From Photobacterium indicum (lineage in GTDB: Bacteria > Pseudomonadota > Gammaproteobacteria > Enterobacterales > Vibrionaceae), in assembly GCF_003026215.1 (NCBI RefSeq), contig NZ_PYOC01000008.1:124001-188000 (forward strand): a stretch of 64,000 nucleotides of DNA, read 5' to 3'. The position numbers and the translations under genes are program-made. The notes beneath the pieces were generated by a model. The model was not told the origin of the DNA. It worked only from the letters and a program-made list of their open reading frames with translations, and ran no database searches. Numbering within the stretch: the stretch's first letter is position 1; each line of letters starts with the position of its first letter. Below, in pieces: positions 1 through 10,861 of the stretch.

Positions 1-1
1 T

Positions 2-772
2 GCCCCTAATGTATTCAGAGAGCTTGGCGCTAAAGTGATTACCATTGGTTGTGAGCCAAACGGTATAAACATTAATGACCAAGTTGGCGCAACCGATGTA
101 CGTGCATTACAAGCTAAAGTACTAGAAGAGAAGGCCGACTTTGGTATTGCCCTCGATGGTGACGGCGATCGGGTGATCATGGTTGATAATGAAGGCAACA
201 AGGTTGATGGTGACCAAATTGCTTATATTGTTGCCCGTGATGCATTACGTCGCGGTGAACTAAAAGGTGGCGTTGTTGGTACATTAATGACTAACCTTGG
301 TATGGAAGTCGCCCTGAAGAATTTAGGAATTCCCTTTGTTCGCTCAAAAGTGGGTGACCGTTATGTGATGGAAGAATTGCAGAAGCATAATTGGTTAATT
401 GGTGCTGAGAATTCAGGTCACGTTATCTTATTAGATAAAATCACGACAGGTGACGGTATTGTTGCTGGCTTGCAAGTGATGGCGTCAATTGTTGGTAGTA
501 AGATGACATTGAAAGAACTTAGCGATGGCATGACAATGTTCCCGCAAGTACTCGAAAATATTCGCTTCAAAGGTGAAGGTAATCCGTTAGAGTCTGATGC
601 TGTTATTGCCGCTCAAAAAGCGGTTGAAGCCAAGTTGGGTGATACTGGCCGTGTTCTATTACGTAAGTCTGGTACTGAACCTTTGATTCGCGTTATGGTT
701 GAAGGTGAAGATGCGGATCTAGTACAGCAATACGCACTTGAAATCGCTCAAGCAGTAAAAGACAACTGTTAA
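2..772 (+). CDS. glmM: Phosphoglucosamine mutase, C-terminal part (5' end outside window)
   Basis: Converts glucosamine-6-phosphate to glucosamine-1-phosphate in the cytoplasm, feeding UDP-GlcNAc for peptidoglycan and LPS. Only the last 256 residues are in the window; the reading frame is open from base 2, so no start codon is visible. The alpha-D-phosphohexomutase signatures are present: the metal-binding DGDGDR loop, the sugar-binding GAENSGH loop and the C-terminal phosphate-binding [15 protein letters not shown]. The sequence is close to remembered E. coli GlmM along its length and ends at the expected place. The glmM-secG order is the usual gammaproteobacterial one. The catalytic serine lies upstream of the window and cannot be checked. 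Confidence 0.97.
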   Translation, partial: APNVFRELGAKVITIGCEPNGININDQVGATDVRALQAKVLEEKADFGIALDGDGDRVIMVDNEGNKVDGDQIAYIVARDALRRGELKGGVVGTLMTNLGMEVALKNLGIPFVRSKVGDRYVMEELQKHNWLIGAENSGHVILLDKITTGDGIVAGLQVMASIVGSKMTLKELSDGMTMFPQVLENIRFKGEGNPLESDAVIAAQKAVEAKLGDTGRVLLRKSGTEPLIRVMVEGEDADLVQQYALEIAQAVKDNC

Positions 773-889
773 GTGTTGGTCGGTTATCATCAGGTTTTAT
801 TTCTAGGTGATATTTAATAGTTCCGTGTTGGTTTTTGTTTAAATGTTGTACAAGTGGCTCGCCTTAATAACTATTTGATGAAATAGTGC

Positions 890-918
890 TTGTCACATCT
901 ACATGCATTCGCTAGTAT
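890..918 (+). promoter_or_regulatory. Sigma70 promoter upstream of secG
   Basis: TTGTCA at 890-895 and TAGTAT at 913-918 are separated by 17 bases, giving a near-consensus sigma70 promoter in the glmM-secG spacer about 80 bases before the secG start. It would drive secG and the downstream tRNA-Leu. Called from sequence only. Confidence 0.6.
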
Positions 919-1000
919 TCTCCCGCTCCTTAGTGATGGGAGTGCGCTGGCAGTACTACAACAAAAGCCGGCACAGCAAAATTGACAATAGGTGGAACCC

Positions 1001-1336
1001 ATGTACGAAATTCTACTTGTGATTTATCTGTTGGCTGCGCTTGGTGTTATTGGCCTAGTACTGGTTCAACAAGGTAAAGGCGCGGATATGGGAGCTTCAT
1101 TTGGGGCTGGTGCATCAGGAACTCTGTTTGGCGCTAGCGGCTCTGGAAACTTTTTGACCCGAATGACTACAGTTTGTGCGGCAATTTTCTTCATTATTAG
1201 TCTTGTTCTTGGCAACATGAGTGCAAAGCAAGCATCTGAAAAAAGTAGCTGGGAAGATCTGAGTGGTAACGTAAACTCAGAGCAAGTTGTAGAAAAAACT
1301 GAGACTGCGCCTCTAAATAGCGACATTCCTCAGTAA
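1001..1336 (+). CDS. secG: SecG subunit of the SecYEG translocon
   Basis: Small inner-membrane subunit that assists protein export through SecYEG. The protein has 111 residues, matching the usual 110 or so. An N-terminal membrane helix (about residues 2-22), a Gly/Ala/Ser-rich cytoplasmic loop and a second helix (about 52-72) give the standard two-pass topology, followed by a charged tail. The ATG at 1001 was chosen because it gives the typical MYEILL start and has AGGTGG seven bases upstream; an in-frame GTG at 992 would add three residues and lies inside that ribosome-binding site. tRNA-Leu follows 11 bases after the stop codon and may be cotranscribed. Confidence 0.96.
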   Translation: MYEILLVIYLLAALGVIGLVLVQQGKGADMGASFGAGASGTLFGASGSGNFLTRMTTVCAAIFFIISLVLGNMSAKQASEKSSWEDLSGNVNSEQVVEKTETAPLNSDIPQ

Positions 1337-1347
1337 TAAAAGATTTA

Positions 1348-1432
1348 GCCGAGATGGTGAAATTGGTAGACACGCTAGCATGAGGTGCTAGTGCCGCAAG
1401 GTGTAGGGGTTCAAGTCCCCTTCTCGGCACCA
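1348..1432 (+). tRNA. leuU: tRNA-Leu (anticodon GAG)
   Basis: An 85-base type II tRNA. The acceptor stem GCCGAGA pairs with TCTCGGC and an encoded CCA ends the gene. The anticodon stem CTAGC/GCTAG holds the loop ATGAGGT with anticodon GAG at 1382-1384. The T arm (GGGG-TTCAAGT-CCCC) is intact and a variable arm is present. Position between secG and the initiator tRNA matches leuU in E. coli. Confidence 0.97.
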
Positions 1433-1445
1433 TTATACTGGTTAC

Positions 1446-1474
1446 TTGTAATAGTAACATCTGAGCGATATAAT
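1446..1474 (+). promoter_or_regulatory. Sigma70 promoter of the initiator tRNA / rimP-nusA-infB operon
   Basis: TTGTAA at 1446-1451 and a perfect TATAAT at 1469-1474, separated by 17 bases. The predicted start falls about ten bases before the mature initiator tRNA, so this is a strong candidate for the main promoter of the metY-rimP-nusA-infB transcription unit. Confidence 0.75.
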
Positions 1475-1490
1475 ACGCTTAGATTTCGGA

Positions 1491-1567
<77 letters not shown>

Positions 1568-1649
1568 CTTTCCCGAAAAGCGACTATCCTATTTAATAGA
1601 GATGTTGTTTTTCTATCACAGCTTGCTGTGGTAATCAGGGTCCAGTAAT

Positions 1650-1675
1650 AAAAAACCCCGTATTCGGGGTTTTTT
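1650..1675 (+). terminator. Intrinsic terminator/attenuator after initiator tRNA
   Basis: An 11-base-pair inverted repeat (AAAAAACCCCG / CGGGGTTTTTT) with a TATT loop, ending in a T-run. It lies between the tRNA and rimP, so rimP-nusA-infB expression would depend on readthrough or partial termination. Confidence 0.85.
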
Positions 1676-1708
1676 ATTATCTGAAATATGATAATTCAGA
1701 TATTCACT

Positions 1709-1728
1709 GGGCTTTTGGCCCTTTTTTT
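1709..1728 (+). terminator. Second short hairpin with T-run before rimP
   Basis: GGGC / GCCC hairpin with a TTTTG loop followed by seven T residues, 18 bases before the rimP start. It is too short to be certain as a terminator. Together with the stronger hairpin just upstream it suggests transcript attenuation in the rimP-nusA leader. Confidence 0.4.
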
Positions 1729-1745
1729 GTTTTCAGGGGGTTGTC

Positions 1746-2201
1746 TTGACAGCTTTAGAGATGCAATTAACCGAACTACTTGAGGCGTCTGTCAATGCTT
1801 CAGGTTATGAACTGGTAGGCTTGGAGTTTATTCGCGCAGGCGAACATTCTACATTACGTGTTTTCGTGGATCATGAAAATGGTATTAATGTGGAAGATTG
1901 TGCCGAAGCAAGCCGTCAAATCAGTGCAGTTATGGACGTAGAAGATCCTATCACTGTGGCTTATCACCTGGAGGTGTCTTCCCCTGGTCTCGAGAGGCCG
2001 CTGTTCAAAGCTGCACATTACCAACAATTTGTTGGTCACGAGGTCAACTTGGTGTTGAAAATGGCGATGAATAATCGTCGTAAGTGGAAAGGTGACATTG
2101 TTGCTGTTGAGGGTGAACTTATCACTCTGAAAGTCGATGGTAATGATGAAACATTCGCACTTAGCAATATTTCCAAAGCTAACCTGATTCCAAAATTCTA
2201 A
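1746..2201 (+). CDS. rimP: Ribosome maturation factor RimP
   Basis: Needed for maturation of the 30S subunit in the cytoplasm. The 151-residue product matches the family length (about 150) and carries the conserved block [10 protein letters not shown] (about residues 77-86) and the C-terminal FALSNI motif. The start is TTG at 1746: AGGGGG ends five bases upstream, and the resulting N-terminus ([13 protein letters not shown]) aligns with remembered Vibrio RimP; the next in-frame ATG (1761) would lose five conserved residues. It is the first protein gene of the rimP-nusA-infB-rbfA-truB unit, with nusA starting 22 bases after its stop. Confidence 0.96.
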   Translation: MTALEMQLTELLEASVNASGYELVGLEFIRAGEHSTLRVFVDHENGINVEDCAEASRQISAVMDVEDPITVAYHLEVSSPGLERPLFKAAHYQQFVGHEVNLVLKMAMNNRRKWKGDIVAVEGELITLKVDGNDETFALSNISKANLIPKF

Positions 2202-2223
2202 CCGCTAAGCAGAGGCATTAGAA

Positions 2224-3711
2224 ATGAACAAAGAAATCTTGGCTGTCGTTGAAGCGGTATCCAATGAAAAAGCTGTTCCTCGTGAGCGTATCTTTGAAGC
2301 ACTTGAGATCGCACTGGCAACAGCTACTAAGAAAAAACACGAAGCAGAAATTGATGTTCGTGTTGCTATCGATCGTAAGACGGGCGAAGTTGTAACATTC
2401 CGTCGTTGGATTGCTGTTGACGAAGTCACTCAACCGACATTAGAGATTACGATTGAAGCGGCACAATACGATGATGAAACCATCGAACTTGGTGGATTTG
2501 TTGAAGACGAAATCGAATCAGTAACATTCGACCGCATTACAACACAAACTGCTAAGCAAGTAATCGTACAAAAAGTACGTGAAGCTGAACGCGAGCAAAT
2601 TGTTGAACAGTTTATGGATAACGAAGGTGAGCTAATCACAGGTATCGTTAAAAAAGTAAACCGTGATGCAGTAATTATTGATTTAGGTAATAATGCAGAA
2701 GCCGTAATCCAACGTGATGATCAGCTTCCTCGTGAAAACTTCCGTTCAGGTGACCGTGTTCGTGGTCTTTTATACGCAGTGCGTCCTGAAGCGCGTGGTT
2801 TCCAATTGTTCATGACACGTTCTAAGTCAGAAATGTTGTTAGAACTATTCCGCATTGAAGTGCCAGAAATCGGTGAAGAGCTGATTGAACTAATGGGCGC
2901 AGCTCGCGATCCTGGTTCACGTGCGAAAATTGCAGTGAAAACAAACGACAAACGTATTGACCCAGTTGGTGCGTGTGTTGGTATGCGTGGTGCACGTGTG
3001 CAAGCCGTTTCTAGTGAACTTGCTGGTGAGCGTATTGATATCGTTCTTTGGGACGAAAACGCAGCACAGTATGTTATCAACGCAATGGCGCCTGCTGAAG
3101 TTGCTTCAATCATTGTTGATGAAGATAACCACACAATGGATATTGCTGTTGAGAAAGATAACCTTGCTCAAGCAATTGGTCGTAGTGGTCAGAATATCCG
3201 TTTAGCATCACAGCTTACTGGCTGGGAACTAAATGTAATGACTGTAGAAGATCTACAGAAGAAGCACAAAGAAGAAGCACAAGTATCGATTGATACGTTT
3301 ACTAAACACCTAGACATTGATGAAGACTTCGCGACGCTATTGGTTCAAGAAGGCTTCACAACACTAGAAGAAATCGCTTACGTTCCTGTTAGCGAGCTTA
3401 TGGATGTTGAAGGTCTTGATGAAGACGCAATTAATGAGCTACGTAAGCGTGCGAAAGAAGCACTGACTACGCTTGCCCTTGCGCAAGAAGAATCATTTGA
3501 AGGTGTAGAGCCTGCAGCTGATCTTCTTGGTCTTGACGGTTTAGAGCGTGAATTGGCGTTTAAGCTAGCTGCGAAAGGTATTTGTACGCTGGAAGATCTT
3601 GCTGACCAAGGCACAGATGATTTGCTCGATCTCGAAGAGATGGACGAAGCAAAAGCGGGTGAGCTGATTATGGCTGCGCGTAACATTTGTTGGTTTAGCG
3701 ACGAAGCGTAA
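2224..3711 (+). CDS. nusA: Transcription termination/antitermination factor NusA
   Basis: Binds RNA polymerase and controls pausing, intrinsic termination and antitermination. The product is 495 residues, the same as E. coli NusA. Regions seen in order: N-terminal RNAP-binding domain (about 1-130), S1 domain (about 135-200), two KH domains (the first with [12 protein letters not shown], the second with [15 protein letters not shown]), and two C-terminal acidic helix-hairpin-helix repeats (about 360-420 and 435-490). ATG start with a purine-rich AGAGG upstream. Followed by infB after 26 bases, so translationally close. Confidence 0.98.
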   Translation: MNKEILAVVEAVSNEKAVPRERIFEALEIALATATKKKHEAEIDVRVAIDRKTGEVVTFRRWIAVDEVTQPTLEITIEAAQYDDETIELGGFVEDEIESVTFDRITTQTAKQVIVQKVREAEREQIVEQFMDNEGELITGIVKKVNRDAVIIDLGNNAEAVIQRDDQLPRENFRSGDRVRGLLYAVRPEARGFQLFMTRSKSEMLLELFRIEVPEIGEELIELMGAARDPGSRAKIAVKTNDKRIDPVGACVGMRGARVQAVSSELAGERIDIVLWDENAAQYVINAMAPAEVASIIVDEDNHTMDIAVEKDNLAQAIGRSGQNIRLASQLTGWELNVMTVEDLQKKHKEEAQVSIDTFTKHLDIDEDFATLLVQEGFTTLEEIAYVPVSELMDVEGLDEDAINELRKRAKEALTTLALAQEESFEGVEPAADLLGLDGLERELAFKLAAKGICTLEDLADQGTDDLLDLEEMDEAKAGELIMAARNICWFSDEA

Positions 3712-3737
3712 TAAAAAATTAGCAAGGGAGGAGCAGT

Positions 3738-6473
3738 ATGTCAGAGGTTACAGTTAAAGCATTAGCGGCAGAAGTGGGAACACCAATTGACCGTTTGCTT
3801 CAACAGTTTTCCGATGCTGGTATCAGCAAGAAAGCTGAAGATAACGTAAGCCAAACCGAGAAGCAGTCTCTATTGTCACACCTGCAAAAAGAGCACGGTG
3901 GTGAGAGTACTGATAGCACTCCAACTCGCCTTACTTTACAACGTAAGACACACAGCACTTTAAGTGTGTCGGGTACGGGTGGTAAAAGTAAAAGTGTTCA
4001 AGTGGAAGTACGCAAAAAGCGTACTTTCGTGAAGCGCTCAGCTCTTGAAGAAGAGCAGCGTGCTGCTGATGATGCTAAGCGTGTAGCAGAAGAAACTGCA
4101 CAACGTGAAGTTCAAGCTCAGCAAGATGCTGAATTGAACACTAAGCGAGAAGCAGAAGAAGCTGCAAAACGTAAAGTAGAAGACGCGCGTTTGGCTGAAG
4201 AAAAAGCAAAGCGTGACGAAGAAAATAAGGCTAAACGTAACACCGAGGATACGGTGAAGCGTGAAGCTACAGATAAGCGTAAAGCCGAAGAGAAAGCTAA
4301 ACGCACCGTCGCTGTCGAACAGGCTAAGAGTGAAACTGAGTTATTGCAACTTCGCCGGGAAGAGGAAGCCAAGCGTAAAGCCGAAGAAGATAGTCAGCGT
4401 CAGCTAGAAGAGGCCCGCAAAATGGCAGAAACAAATGAAAAAAACTGGTCAGCTACTGAGCAGAATGCAACAACAAGTATGGAAAAATCAGATTACCACG
4501 TAACAACATCTACTCACGCCCGTGCTGCGGAAGATGAGCAAGATCGTAAAGAAGAAACCACTGGTACTCGTCGTAAGAAAAAGCCAGCTGCTAAAAAAGC
4601 AGATGACCGTAAAGGTCGTGGTGGTCGTAACCAACGTGGTGGACGTGGTAAGCAAAAACCTCAGGTTAATGCTCCTACTTCAATGCAGCAAGGTTTTGAT
4701 AAAACAGCGACAGTAGCTAAATCAGATGTTGTGATTGGCGAAACAGTTGTTGTTTCTGAACTGGCTAACAAAATGTCAGTAAAAGCGACTGAAGTCATCA
4801 AAGCGATGATGAAGATGGGCGCTATGGTTACCATTAATCAGGTAATCGACCAAGAAACAGCTGCGCTTGTTGCTGAAGAAATGGGTCACAAAGTTATTTT
4901 CCGTAAAGAAAATGAACTTGAAGAAGCACTGATGTCTGACCGCGGTGAAGATAAAGCTGCTGAGTCTCGTGCTCCTGTTGTTACTATCATGGGTCACGTT
5001 GACCACGGTAAAACATCAACGCTTGATTACATTCGTAAAGCACACGTTGCTTCTGGCGAAGCTGGCGGTATTACGCAGCATATCGGTGCTTACCATGTTG
5101 AAATTGGCAACGGTATGATCACTTTCCTTGATACTCCAGGACACGCAGCGTTTACCGCTATGCGTGCTCGTGGTGCTCAAGCGACAGATATCGTTGTTCT
5201 AGTAGTAGCAGCAGATGATGGCGTTATGCCTCAAACAATCGAAGCAATCCAGCACGCTAAAGCGGCAGGTGTTCCTTTGATCGTTGCTGTGAATAAGATC
5301 GATAAAGAAGGCGCAAACCCAGACAACGTTAAGAATGAGCTAGCTCAGTACGATGTTATTCCTGAAGAGTGGGGCGGTGAGAACATGTTTGTTCACATCT
5401 CTGCTAAAGAAGGAACTAACATTGACGGTTTGCTAGAGGCTATCTTGCTTCAGTCTGAAATTCTTGAACTGACTGCAGTTAAAGAAGGTATGGCTAGCGG
5501 TGTTGTTGTTGAATCTCGTCTTGATAAAGGTCGTGGTCCAGTTGCAACAGTACTAGTTCAATCCGGTACTTTACGCAAGGGCGATATCGTTCTTTGTGGT
5601 CTTGAGCATGGCCGTGTTCGTGCAATGCGTGATGAAAACGGTAAAGACATCGAGAGTGCTGGTCCTTCAATTCCAGTTGAGATCTTAGGTCTTTCTGGTG
5701 TGCCAGCATCGGGTGACGAAGCGACTGTTGTACGTGATGAGCGTAAAGCACGTGAAGTTGCACTTTACCGTCAAGGTAAATTCCGCGATGTTAAACTAGC
5801 ACGTCAGCAAAAAGCTAAACTAGAAAACATGTTCTCACACATGGAAGCTGGTGAAGTTGCTGAATTGAACGTTGTACTGAAAGCTGATGTACAAGGTTCT
5901 ATCGAAGCAATCGCTGATTCACTAATGAAGTTGTCTACAGACGAAGTTAAAGTGAAGGTTGTTGGTTCGGGTGTTGGTGGTATTACTGAAACTGATGCAG
6001 TACTTGCAGCAGCGTCTAATGCAATCATTCTTGGTTTCAACGTTCGTGCTGATGTTCCTGCTCGTCGTATGATTGATAACGAAAACCTTGACTTACGTTA
6101 CTACTCAATCATTTACCAATTGATTGATGAAGTTAAGGCAGCAATGGGCGGTATGCTTGCTCCTGAATTCCGTCAGGAAATCATTGGTCTAGCTGAAGTT
6201 CGTGATGTATTTAAATCTCCTAAGATCGGCTCAATCGCTGGTTGTATGGTTACTGAAGGTACTATCAAGCGTAACAACCCTATTCGTGTACTACGTGACA
6301 ACGTGGTTATTTACGAAGGTGAGCTTGAATCACTACGTCGTTTCAAAGATGATGTTAACGAAGTTAAGAATGGCTACGAGTGTGGTATCGGCGTTAAGAA
6401 CTATAATGATGTTCGCGTTGGTGACCAGATCGAAGTATTTGAAATCATTGAGATTCAACGTACTCTTGACTAA
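3738..6473 (+). CDS. infB: Translation initiation factor IF-2
   Basis: GTPase that brings fMet-tRNA to the 30S subunit and promotes subunit joining. At 911 residues it is slightly longer than E. coli IF2 (890). The start has a strong GGGAGGAG ribosome-binding site. Residues 1-50 form the IF2_N domain. Residues about 95-235 are a highly charged Lys/Arg/Glu/Ala helix rich in AEEKAKR-like repeats, then a basic [12 protein letters not shown] stretch near 295, a second IF2_N-like domain near 335-390, and the G domain from about 418 with [13 protein letters not shown] and NKID. Domains II-IV follow. Internal starts giving shorter isoforms are known in E. coli; none is assigned here. Confidence 0.98.
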   Translation: MSEVTVKALAAEVGTPIDRLLQQFSDAGISKKAEDNVSQTEKQSLLSHLQKEHGGESTDSTPTRLTLQRKTHSTLSVSGTGGKSKSVQVEVRKKRTFVKRSALEEEQRAADDAKRVAEETAQREVQAQQDAELNTKREAEEAAKRKVEDARLAEEKAKRDEENKAKRNTEDTVKREATDKRKAEEKAKRTVAVEQAKSETELLQLRREEEAKRKAEEDSQRQLEEARKMAETNEKNWSATEQNATTSMEKSDYHVTTSTHARAAEDEQDRKEETTGTRRKKKPAAKKADDRKGRGGRNQRGGRGKQKPQVNAPTSMQQGFDKTATVAKSDVVIGETVVVSELANKMSVKATEVIKAMMKMGAMVTINQVIDQETAALVAEEMGHKVIFRKENELEEALMSDRGEDKAAESRAPVVTIMGHVDHGKTSTLDYIRKAHVASGEAGGITQHIGAYHVEIGNGMITFLDTPGHAAFTAMRARGAQATDIVVLVVAADDGVMPQTIEAIQHAKAAGVPLIVAVNKIDKEGANPDNVKNELAQYDVIPEEWGGENMFVHISAKEGTNIDGLLEAILLQSEILELTAVKEGMASGVVVESRLDKGRGPVATVLVQSGTLRKGDIVLCGLEHGRVRAMRDENGKDIESAGPSIPVEILGLSGVPASGDEATVVRDERKAREVALYRQGKFRDVKLARQQKAKLENMFSHMEAGEVAELNVVLKADVQGSIEAIADSLMKLSTDEVKVKVVGSGVGGITETDAVLAAASNAIILGFNVRADVPARRMIDNENLDLRYYSIIYQLIDEVKAAMGGMLAPEFRQEIIGLAEVRDVFKSPKIGSIAGCMVTEGTIKRNNPIRVLRDNVVIYEGELESLRRFKDDVNEVKNGYECGIGVKNYNDVRVGDQIEVFEIIEIQRTLD

Positions 6474-6516
6474 TCATCAAGGTTGTTACTTATCTAATTA
6501 AGTAAACATACAACCC

Positions 6517-6540
6517 AATGGGGAGCTTAGGCTCCCCATT
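6517..6540 (+). terminator. Strong hairpin after infB, weak T-tail
   Basis: A perfect ten-base-pair inverted repeat (AATGGGGAGC / GCTCCCCATT) with a TTAG loop, 44 bases after the infB stop and 57 before rbfA. Only CTTTC follows it, so termination should be partial; it may instead act as an mRNA processing or stabilising stem between infB and rbfA. Confidence 0.5.
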
Positions 6541-6597
6541 CTTTCAAGAGCGCTTTCTTCTTTAAGACAGCCCGTTTCTTTAAGAGAGATAGTTAAA

Positions 6598-7002
6598 ATG
6601 GCTAAAGAATTCAGTCGTACCCAACGTGTTGCGCAGCAGCTACAAAAAGAACTTGCTGTTATCCTTCAGCGTGAGCTTAAAGATCCACGTGTTGGCATGA
6701 CAACAATTTCAAGTGTCGAAGTATCACGTGACATGTGTTACGCAAAAGTATTTGTAACATTCTTCACTATCGGTGAACAAACAGCAAAAGGCAGCCTAGC
6801 TGTTTTGCGTGAAATGGCACCGTACATTCGCTCACTTCTTGGTAAGCAAATTCGCCTACGCGTAACCCCTGAACTTACGTTTATCTTTGATGAATCATTG
6901 ACTGAAGGTATGCGTATTTCGAACTTAGTTTCTAATGCTGTTCGTGATGACGAAGAGCGTCGTGTTGATGAAGATAACACGGAAGAAGGTGAGGATAAGT
7001 AA
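6598..7002 (+). CDS. rbfA: 30S ribosome-binding factor RbfA
   Basis: Cold-shock associated factor that binds the immature 30S subunit and helps 16S rRNA 5'-end processing. The 134-residue product matches the family (133 in E. coli), starts [18 protein letters not shown], and contains the KH-like fold residues through [14 protein letters not shown]. The C-terminal tail is acidic, as usual. Its TAA stop overlaps the truB ATG (TAATG), so the two are likely translationally coupled. Confidence 0.97.
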   Translation: MAKEFSRTQRVAQQLQKELAVILQRELKDPRVGMTTISSVEVSRDMCYAKVFVTFFTIGEQTAKGSLAVLREMAPYIRSLLGKQIRLRVTPELTFIFDESLTEGMRISNLVSNAVRDDEERRVDEDNTEEGEDK

Positions 7003-7952
7003 TGGCACGTCGTCGTAAGGGTCGTCCAATCGATGGAGTTATTCTTCTCGATAAACCAACCGGAATTACTTCGAATGATACGCTGCAAAAAGTAAAGCGT
7101 ATTTTCTTTGCTCAAAAAGCGGGTCATACTGGAGCGCTAGATCCATTAGCGACAGGTATGCTGCCGATTTGTTTTGGTGAAGCGACGAAGTTTTCTCAAT
7201 TTTTGTTGGATTCAGATAAGCGCTACCGCGTAATTGCAAAATTAGGTGAGCGTACAAATACCTCTGATTCTGATGGTGAAGTTGTTGAAACGCGTGAAGT
7301 GAAAGTTGACCGTGGTCAGCTTGAGCGTTGCATTGCTAAGTTCCGTGGCACGACTGACCAGATCCCTTCAATGTTTTCAGCATTGAAGTATCAGGGTCGC
7401 CCTCTTTATGAATATGCCCGTGAAGGTATCGAAATTCCTCGTGAATCTCGTAAAATCACCGTTCACTCTATTGAACTTCTTCGCTTTGAAGGTCATGAAG
7501 TTGAAATGGAAGTGCATTGTTCAAAAGGGACTTACATTCGTACTATTACTGATGATCTTGGTGAAATGCTGGGTTGTGGCGCACACGTTGTATATTTACG
7601 TCGTACTGGTGTGTCTAACTACCCGATGGAAAAAGTTGTTACCTTAGAACAACTTCAAGCATTGCTTGATCTGGCAAAAGAGCAAGGTATTGAACCTGGC
7701 GAATTACTTGATCCACTATTGTTACCGACAGATTCTGCAGTACAAGATTTGCCAGAGGCGAATGTGACTGTAGAGGGTGGCGATGCTATTTTGCACGGTC
7801 AACCTGTCAAAGCGAGCAAAGTACCAGAACAAGGTACATTAGTTCGCATTACCGTTGGGAAACAACGTGACTTCATTGGTATTGGTGAAATAGACCAAAA
7901 CAATATGGTTGCACCTAAGCGTGTAATGGCTAACAAGCAAGATGAAGCATAA
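7002..7952 (+). CDS. truB: tRNA pseudouridine(55) synthase TruB
   Basis: Makes pseudouridine 55 in the T-loop of tRNAs. The 316-residue length is typical. The catalytic aspartate is D47 within GALDPLATG; the KPTGITS motif near residue 18 and the YIRT motif near residue 178 are also present. A C-terminal PUA-like domain covers about residues 250-310. The start overlaps the rbfA stop by one base; a long terminator follows, closing the operon before rpsO. Confidence 0.97.
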   Translation: MARRRKGRPIDGVILLDKPTGITSNDTLQKVKRIFFAQKAGHTGALDPLATGMLPICFGEATKFSQFLLDSDKRYRVIAKLGERTNTSDSDGEVVETREVKVDRGQLERCIAKFRGTTDQIPSMFSALKYQGRPLYEYAREGIEIPRESRKITVHSIELLRFEGHEVEMEVHCSKGTYIRTITDDLGEMLGCGAHVVYLRRTGVSNYPMEKVVTLEQLQALLDLAKEQGIEPGELLDPLLLPTDSAVQDLPEANVTVEGGDAILHGQPVKASKVPEQGTLVRITVGKQRDFIGIGEIDQNNMVAPKRVMANKQDEA

Positions 7953-8002
7953 TCGTTAGCTAACTGTTATTTGAGCAGTTATGCGCCAGATATTTGAATA
8001 AT

Positions 8003-8043
8003 AAACGCGATGAAAATAGTCACTATTTTCATCGCGTTTTTCT
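8003..8043 (+). terminator. Terminator with 18-base inverted repeat after truB
   Basis: The arm AAACGCGATGAAAATAGT (8003-8020) is repeated as its perfect reverse complement at 8022-8039 with a single base between, followed by TTTCTTTCT. It ends the nusA-infB-truB unit. Confidence 0.9.
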
Positions 8044-8058
8044 TTCTATTCTTTTTTC

Positions 8059-8087
8059 TTGCAGCAACTCTAAGCTGCCAGTATAAT
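8059..8087 (+). promoter_or_regulatory. Sigma70 promoter of rpsO
   Basis: TTGCAG at 8059-8064 and a perfect TATAAT at 8082-8087 with a 17-base spacer, about 70 bases before the rpsO start. The predicted leader of roughly 65 bases leaves room for S15 autoregulatory structure. Confidence 0.8.
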
Positions 8088-8158
8088 CCGCGGTTCGGGT
8101 GTCGGCTGAATCAGAGATTGGCGACACAAATTAAAAACATCTAGTATTAGGAAGAGTT

Positions 8159-8428
8159 ATGTCTCTGAATGCAGAAACTAAAGCAGCTATCGTTGCTGAA
8201 TACGCACAATGCGAAAACGACACTGGTTCACCTGAAGTTCAGGTTGCGCTTTTAACAGCACAAATCAACCACCTTCAAGGTCACTTTGCTAACCACAAAC
8301 ACGATCACCACAGCCGTCGCGGTCTATTACGTATGGTTTCTCGCCGTCGTAAGCTTCTAGACTACCTTAAAGGTAAGAATCTTGATCGTTACCAAGATCT
8401 TATCAAGCGTCAAGGCCTACGTCGCTAA
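8159..8428 (+). CDS. rpsO: 30S ribosomal protein S15
   Basis: Primary 16S rRNA-binding protein of the small subunit. At 89 residues it equals the E. coli length, and the sequence includes the conserved [21 protein letters not shown] and [10 protein letters not shown] segments. AGGAAG stands about five bases upstream of the ATG. Flanked by its own promoter and terminator and followed by pnp, the standard arrangement. Autoregulation through its mRNA leader is known in E. coli and is likely, but I did not fold the leader. Confidence 0.98.
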   Translation: MSLNAETKAAIVAEYAQCENDTGSPEVQVALLTAQINHLQGHFANHKHDHHSRRGLLRMVSRRRKLLDYLKGKNLDRYQDLIKRQGLRR

Positions 8429-8440
8429 GATTGCTTTCGA

Positions 8441-8469
8441 GAAAGGAGCCTTATGGCTCCTTTCTTTTT
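8441..8469 (+). terminator. rpsO terminator
   Basis: GAAAGGAGCC / GGCTCCTTTC, ten base pairs with a TTAT loop, followed by TTTTT. It lies 12 bases after the rpsO stop. Confidence 0.93.
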
Positions 8470-8536
8470 ATTAGGCTCTATATTTACTGAAATACACCTT
8501 TACCCTGATTACGCAGTCGTTTTCCCGACCTTAAGG

Positions 8537-8608
8537 TCGCGGCTAATGAATGTTATTTGACGAATAAGCGAACATAGTAATTCGATAGATAATTTTCATT
8601 AGTCGCGA
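8537..8608 (+). promoter_or_regulatory. Long stem-loop in the rpsO-pnp spacer (candidate RNase III/PNPase control site)
   Basis: TCGCGGCTAATGAA (8537-8550) pairs with TTCATTAGTCGCGA (8595-8608): 14 pairs with one G-U wobble, enclosing a 44-base loop. It stands about 105 bases before the pnp start. In E. coli a long stem-loop in the same place is cleaved by RNase III and then allows PNPase to repress its own synthesis; the same role is inferred here. A possible promoter (ATGACG, 17 bases, TATACT at 8643-8671) lies just downstream. Confidence 0.65.
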
Positions 8609-8713
8609 TATGTAAAATCATCGTGAAAGTGGGTTTCATCACATGACGCCTTTCTTTGTGTCAGATATACTCAATGGCGCAAATAAAATGCGAATAATAT
8701 TAAGGAAATTCAC

Positions 8714-10837
8714 GTGAATCCTATCGTAAAGACTTTCCAGTACGGTAACCATACAGTTACCCTAGAAACTGGTGTTATGGCACGTCAAGCGACTGCTGCT
8801 GTTATGGCAAGCATGGACGATACGTCTGTGTTTGTATCTGTTGTTGGTAAGAAAGCGGCTGTTGAAGGCCAAGATTTCTTCCCTCTAACAGTAAACTACC
8901 AAGAGCGTACATACGCTGCAGGTAAAATCCCTGGTGGTTTCTTCAAGCGTGAAGGTCGCCCATCTGAAGGCGAAACGCTTACGGCACGTCTAATCGACCG
9001 TCCTATCCGTCCGTTATTCCCAAGTGCATTCAAAAACGAAGTACAAGTTATTGCAACTGTGGTTTCTGTAAACCCAGAAGTAAACCCAGACATGATCACT
9101 ATGATTGCAACGTCTGCGGCACTTGCTATTTCAGGTCTACCGTTTAACGGTCCTATCGGTGCGGCACGTGTTGGTTTCATTAACGACCAATTTGTTCTTA
9201 ACCCAAGCAACACTGAGCTAGAAGAAAGCCGTCTAGACCTCGTTGTTTCTGGTACTAAAGACGCAGTTCTAATGGTTGAATCAGAAGCCGATCGCTTATC
9301 TGAAGAAACAATGCTACAAGCTGTTGTTTATGGTCACGACCAACAACAAGTTGTTATCAATGCAATCAACGAGTTTGCTGCTGAAGTAGCAACTCCTGCT
9401 TGGGATTGGACTGCACCAGTAGTTAATGCTGAACTTAAAGCACGCGTTGCTGATAAAGCTGAAACACGCCTTTCTGATGCATACCAAATCACTGAAAAAA
9501 TGGCGCGTTACGACGAAGTTGGTTCTATTAAGAACGATGTTGTTGCAAGCCTTCTTGCTGAAGACGAAACGCTTGATGAGCGTGAAGTTCGTGGCATGTT
9601 AAGCTCTCTAGAGAAGAACGTTGTACGTGGTCGCATCATTGCGGGTAACCCACGTATCGATGGTCGTGAAAAAGACATGGTTCGTGCGTTAGACGTACGT
9701 ACTGGTGTACTTCCACGTACTCACGGTTCTTCTTTGTTCACACGTGGTGAAACTCAAGCGCTAGTTACTGCTACGCTTGGTACACAACGTGACGCACAAA
9801 TTATCGACAGCATCATGGGTGAGAAGAAAGATCACTTCCTTCTACACTACAACTTCCCTCCATACTGTGTTGGTGAAACTGGTTTTGTTGGTTCACCTAA
9901 GCGTCGTGAAATTGGTCACGGTAAGCTTGCTAAGCGTGGTATTGCTGCAGTAATGCCGTCTGTTGAAGAATTCCCATACACAGTACGTGTTGTATCGGAA
10001 ATCACTGAATCTAACGGTTCATCTTCAATGGCTTCTGTATGTGGTACTTCTCTAGCGCTTATGGATGCTGGTGTGCCAATTAAAGCGTCTGTTGCAGGTA
10101 TCGCAATGGGTCTTGTTAAAGAAGGCGACGATTTCGTTGTTCTTTCTGACATCCTTGGTGACGAAGATCACCTAGGTGACATGGACTTTAAAGTTGCGGG
10201 TACTGATGACGGTATCACAGCACTTCAGATGGATATCAAAATTGAAGGTATCACTAAAGAGATCATGCAGATCGCTCTAAATCAAGCTAAAGGTGCACGT
10301 AAGCACATCCTTAGCGTGATGGACGATGCAATTGGTTCTCACCGTGATGATATCTCTCAGTTTGCTCCTCGTATTCATACGATGAAGATCAGCTCTGACA
10401 AGATTAAAGACGTTATCGGTAAAGGTGGTGCAGTTATCCGTGCACTAACTGAAGAAACTGGTACTACAATTGAAATCGAAGACGACGGTACAATCAAGAT
10501 TGCAGCAACTGAAGGTGCTGCAGCTAAAGAAGCTATCCGTCGTATCGAAGAAATCACTGCTGACGTTGAAGTTGGTCGCATCTATACTGGTAAAGTAATG
10601 CGTATCGTAGACTTCGGTGCATTCGTATCAGTTATCGGTGCTAAAGAAGGCTTGGTACACATTTCTCAAATCGCTCAAGAGCGTGTAGAGAAAGTATCTG
10701 ACCATCTACAAATGGGTCAAGAAGTACAAGTTAAAGTACTTGAAATCGACCGTCAGGGTCGTATTCGCCTAAGCATGAAAGAAGCTGTTGCAGATCAAAA
10801 TCCTGCGCCAGTACAAGACGAACAGCCACAAGGCTAA
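8714..10837 (+). CDS. pnp: Polyribonucleotide nucleotidyltransferase (PNPase)
   Basis: Phosphorolytic 3'-5' exoribonuclease, degradosome component and cold-shock protein. The 707-residue length fits the family (711 in E. coli). Two RNase PH-like cores are visible (about 1-230 and 300-540, the second containing GRDxR-like, [14 protein letters not shown] and [19 protein letters not shown]), then a KH domain with [20 protein letters not shown] (about 560-610) and an S1 domain (about 620-690). The start is GTG with AAGGA upstream; no better ATG is available. Expression is probably autoregulated through the upstream stem-loop. Confidence 0.98.
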   Translation: MNPIVKTFQYGNHTVTLETGVMARQATAAVMASMDDTSVFVSVVGKKAAVEGQDFFPLTVNYQERTYAAGKIPGGFFKREGRPSEGETLTARLIDRPIRPLFPSAFKNEVQVIATVVSVNPEVNPDMITMIATSAALAISGLPFNGPIGAARVGFINDQFVLNPSNTELEESRLDLVVSGTKDAVLMVESEADRLSEETMLQAVVYGHDQQQVVINAINEFAAEVATPAWDWTAPVVNAELKARVADKAETRLSDAYQITEKMARYDEVGSIKNDVVASLLAEDETLDEREVRGMLSSLEKNVVRGRIIAGNPRIDGREKDMVRALDVRTGVLPRTHGSSLFTRGETQALVTATLGTQRDAQIIDSIMGEKKDHFLLHYNFPPYCVGETGFVGSPKRREIGHGKLAKRGIAAVMPSVEEFPYTVRVVSEITESNGSSSMASVCGTSLALMDAGVPIKASVAGIAMGLVKEGDDFVVLSDILGDEDHLGDMDFKVAGTDDGITALQMDIKIEGITKEIMQIALNQAKGARKHILSVMDDAIGSHRDDISQFAPRIHTMKISSDKIKDVIGKGGAVIRALTEETGTTIEIEDDGTIKIAATEGAAAKEAIRRIEEITADVEVGRIYTGKVMRIVDFGAFVSVIGAKEGLVHISQIAQERVEKVSDHLQMGQEVQVKVLEIDRQGRIRLSMKEAVADQNPAPVQDEQPQG

Positions 10838-10861
10838 GTCTTTCTTCACAAAGCATGTTAT

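Noticed and set aside
4118..4372. Antisense open frame inside infB
   Set aside because: Produced by the Lys/Glu/Ala-rich repetitive coding of IF-2; the Ser/Arg-rich translation is a shadow.
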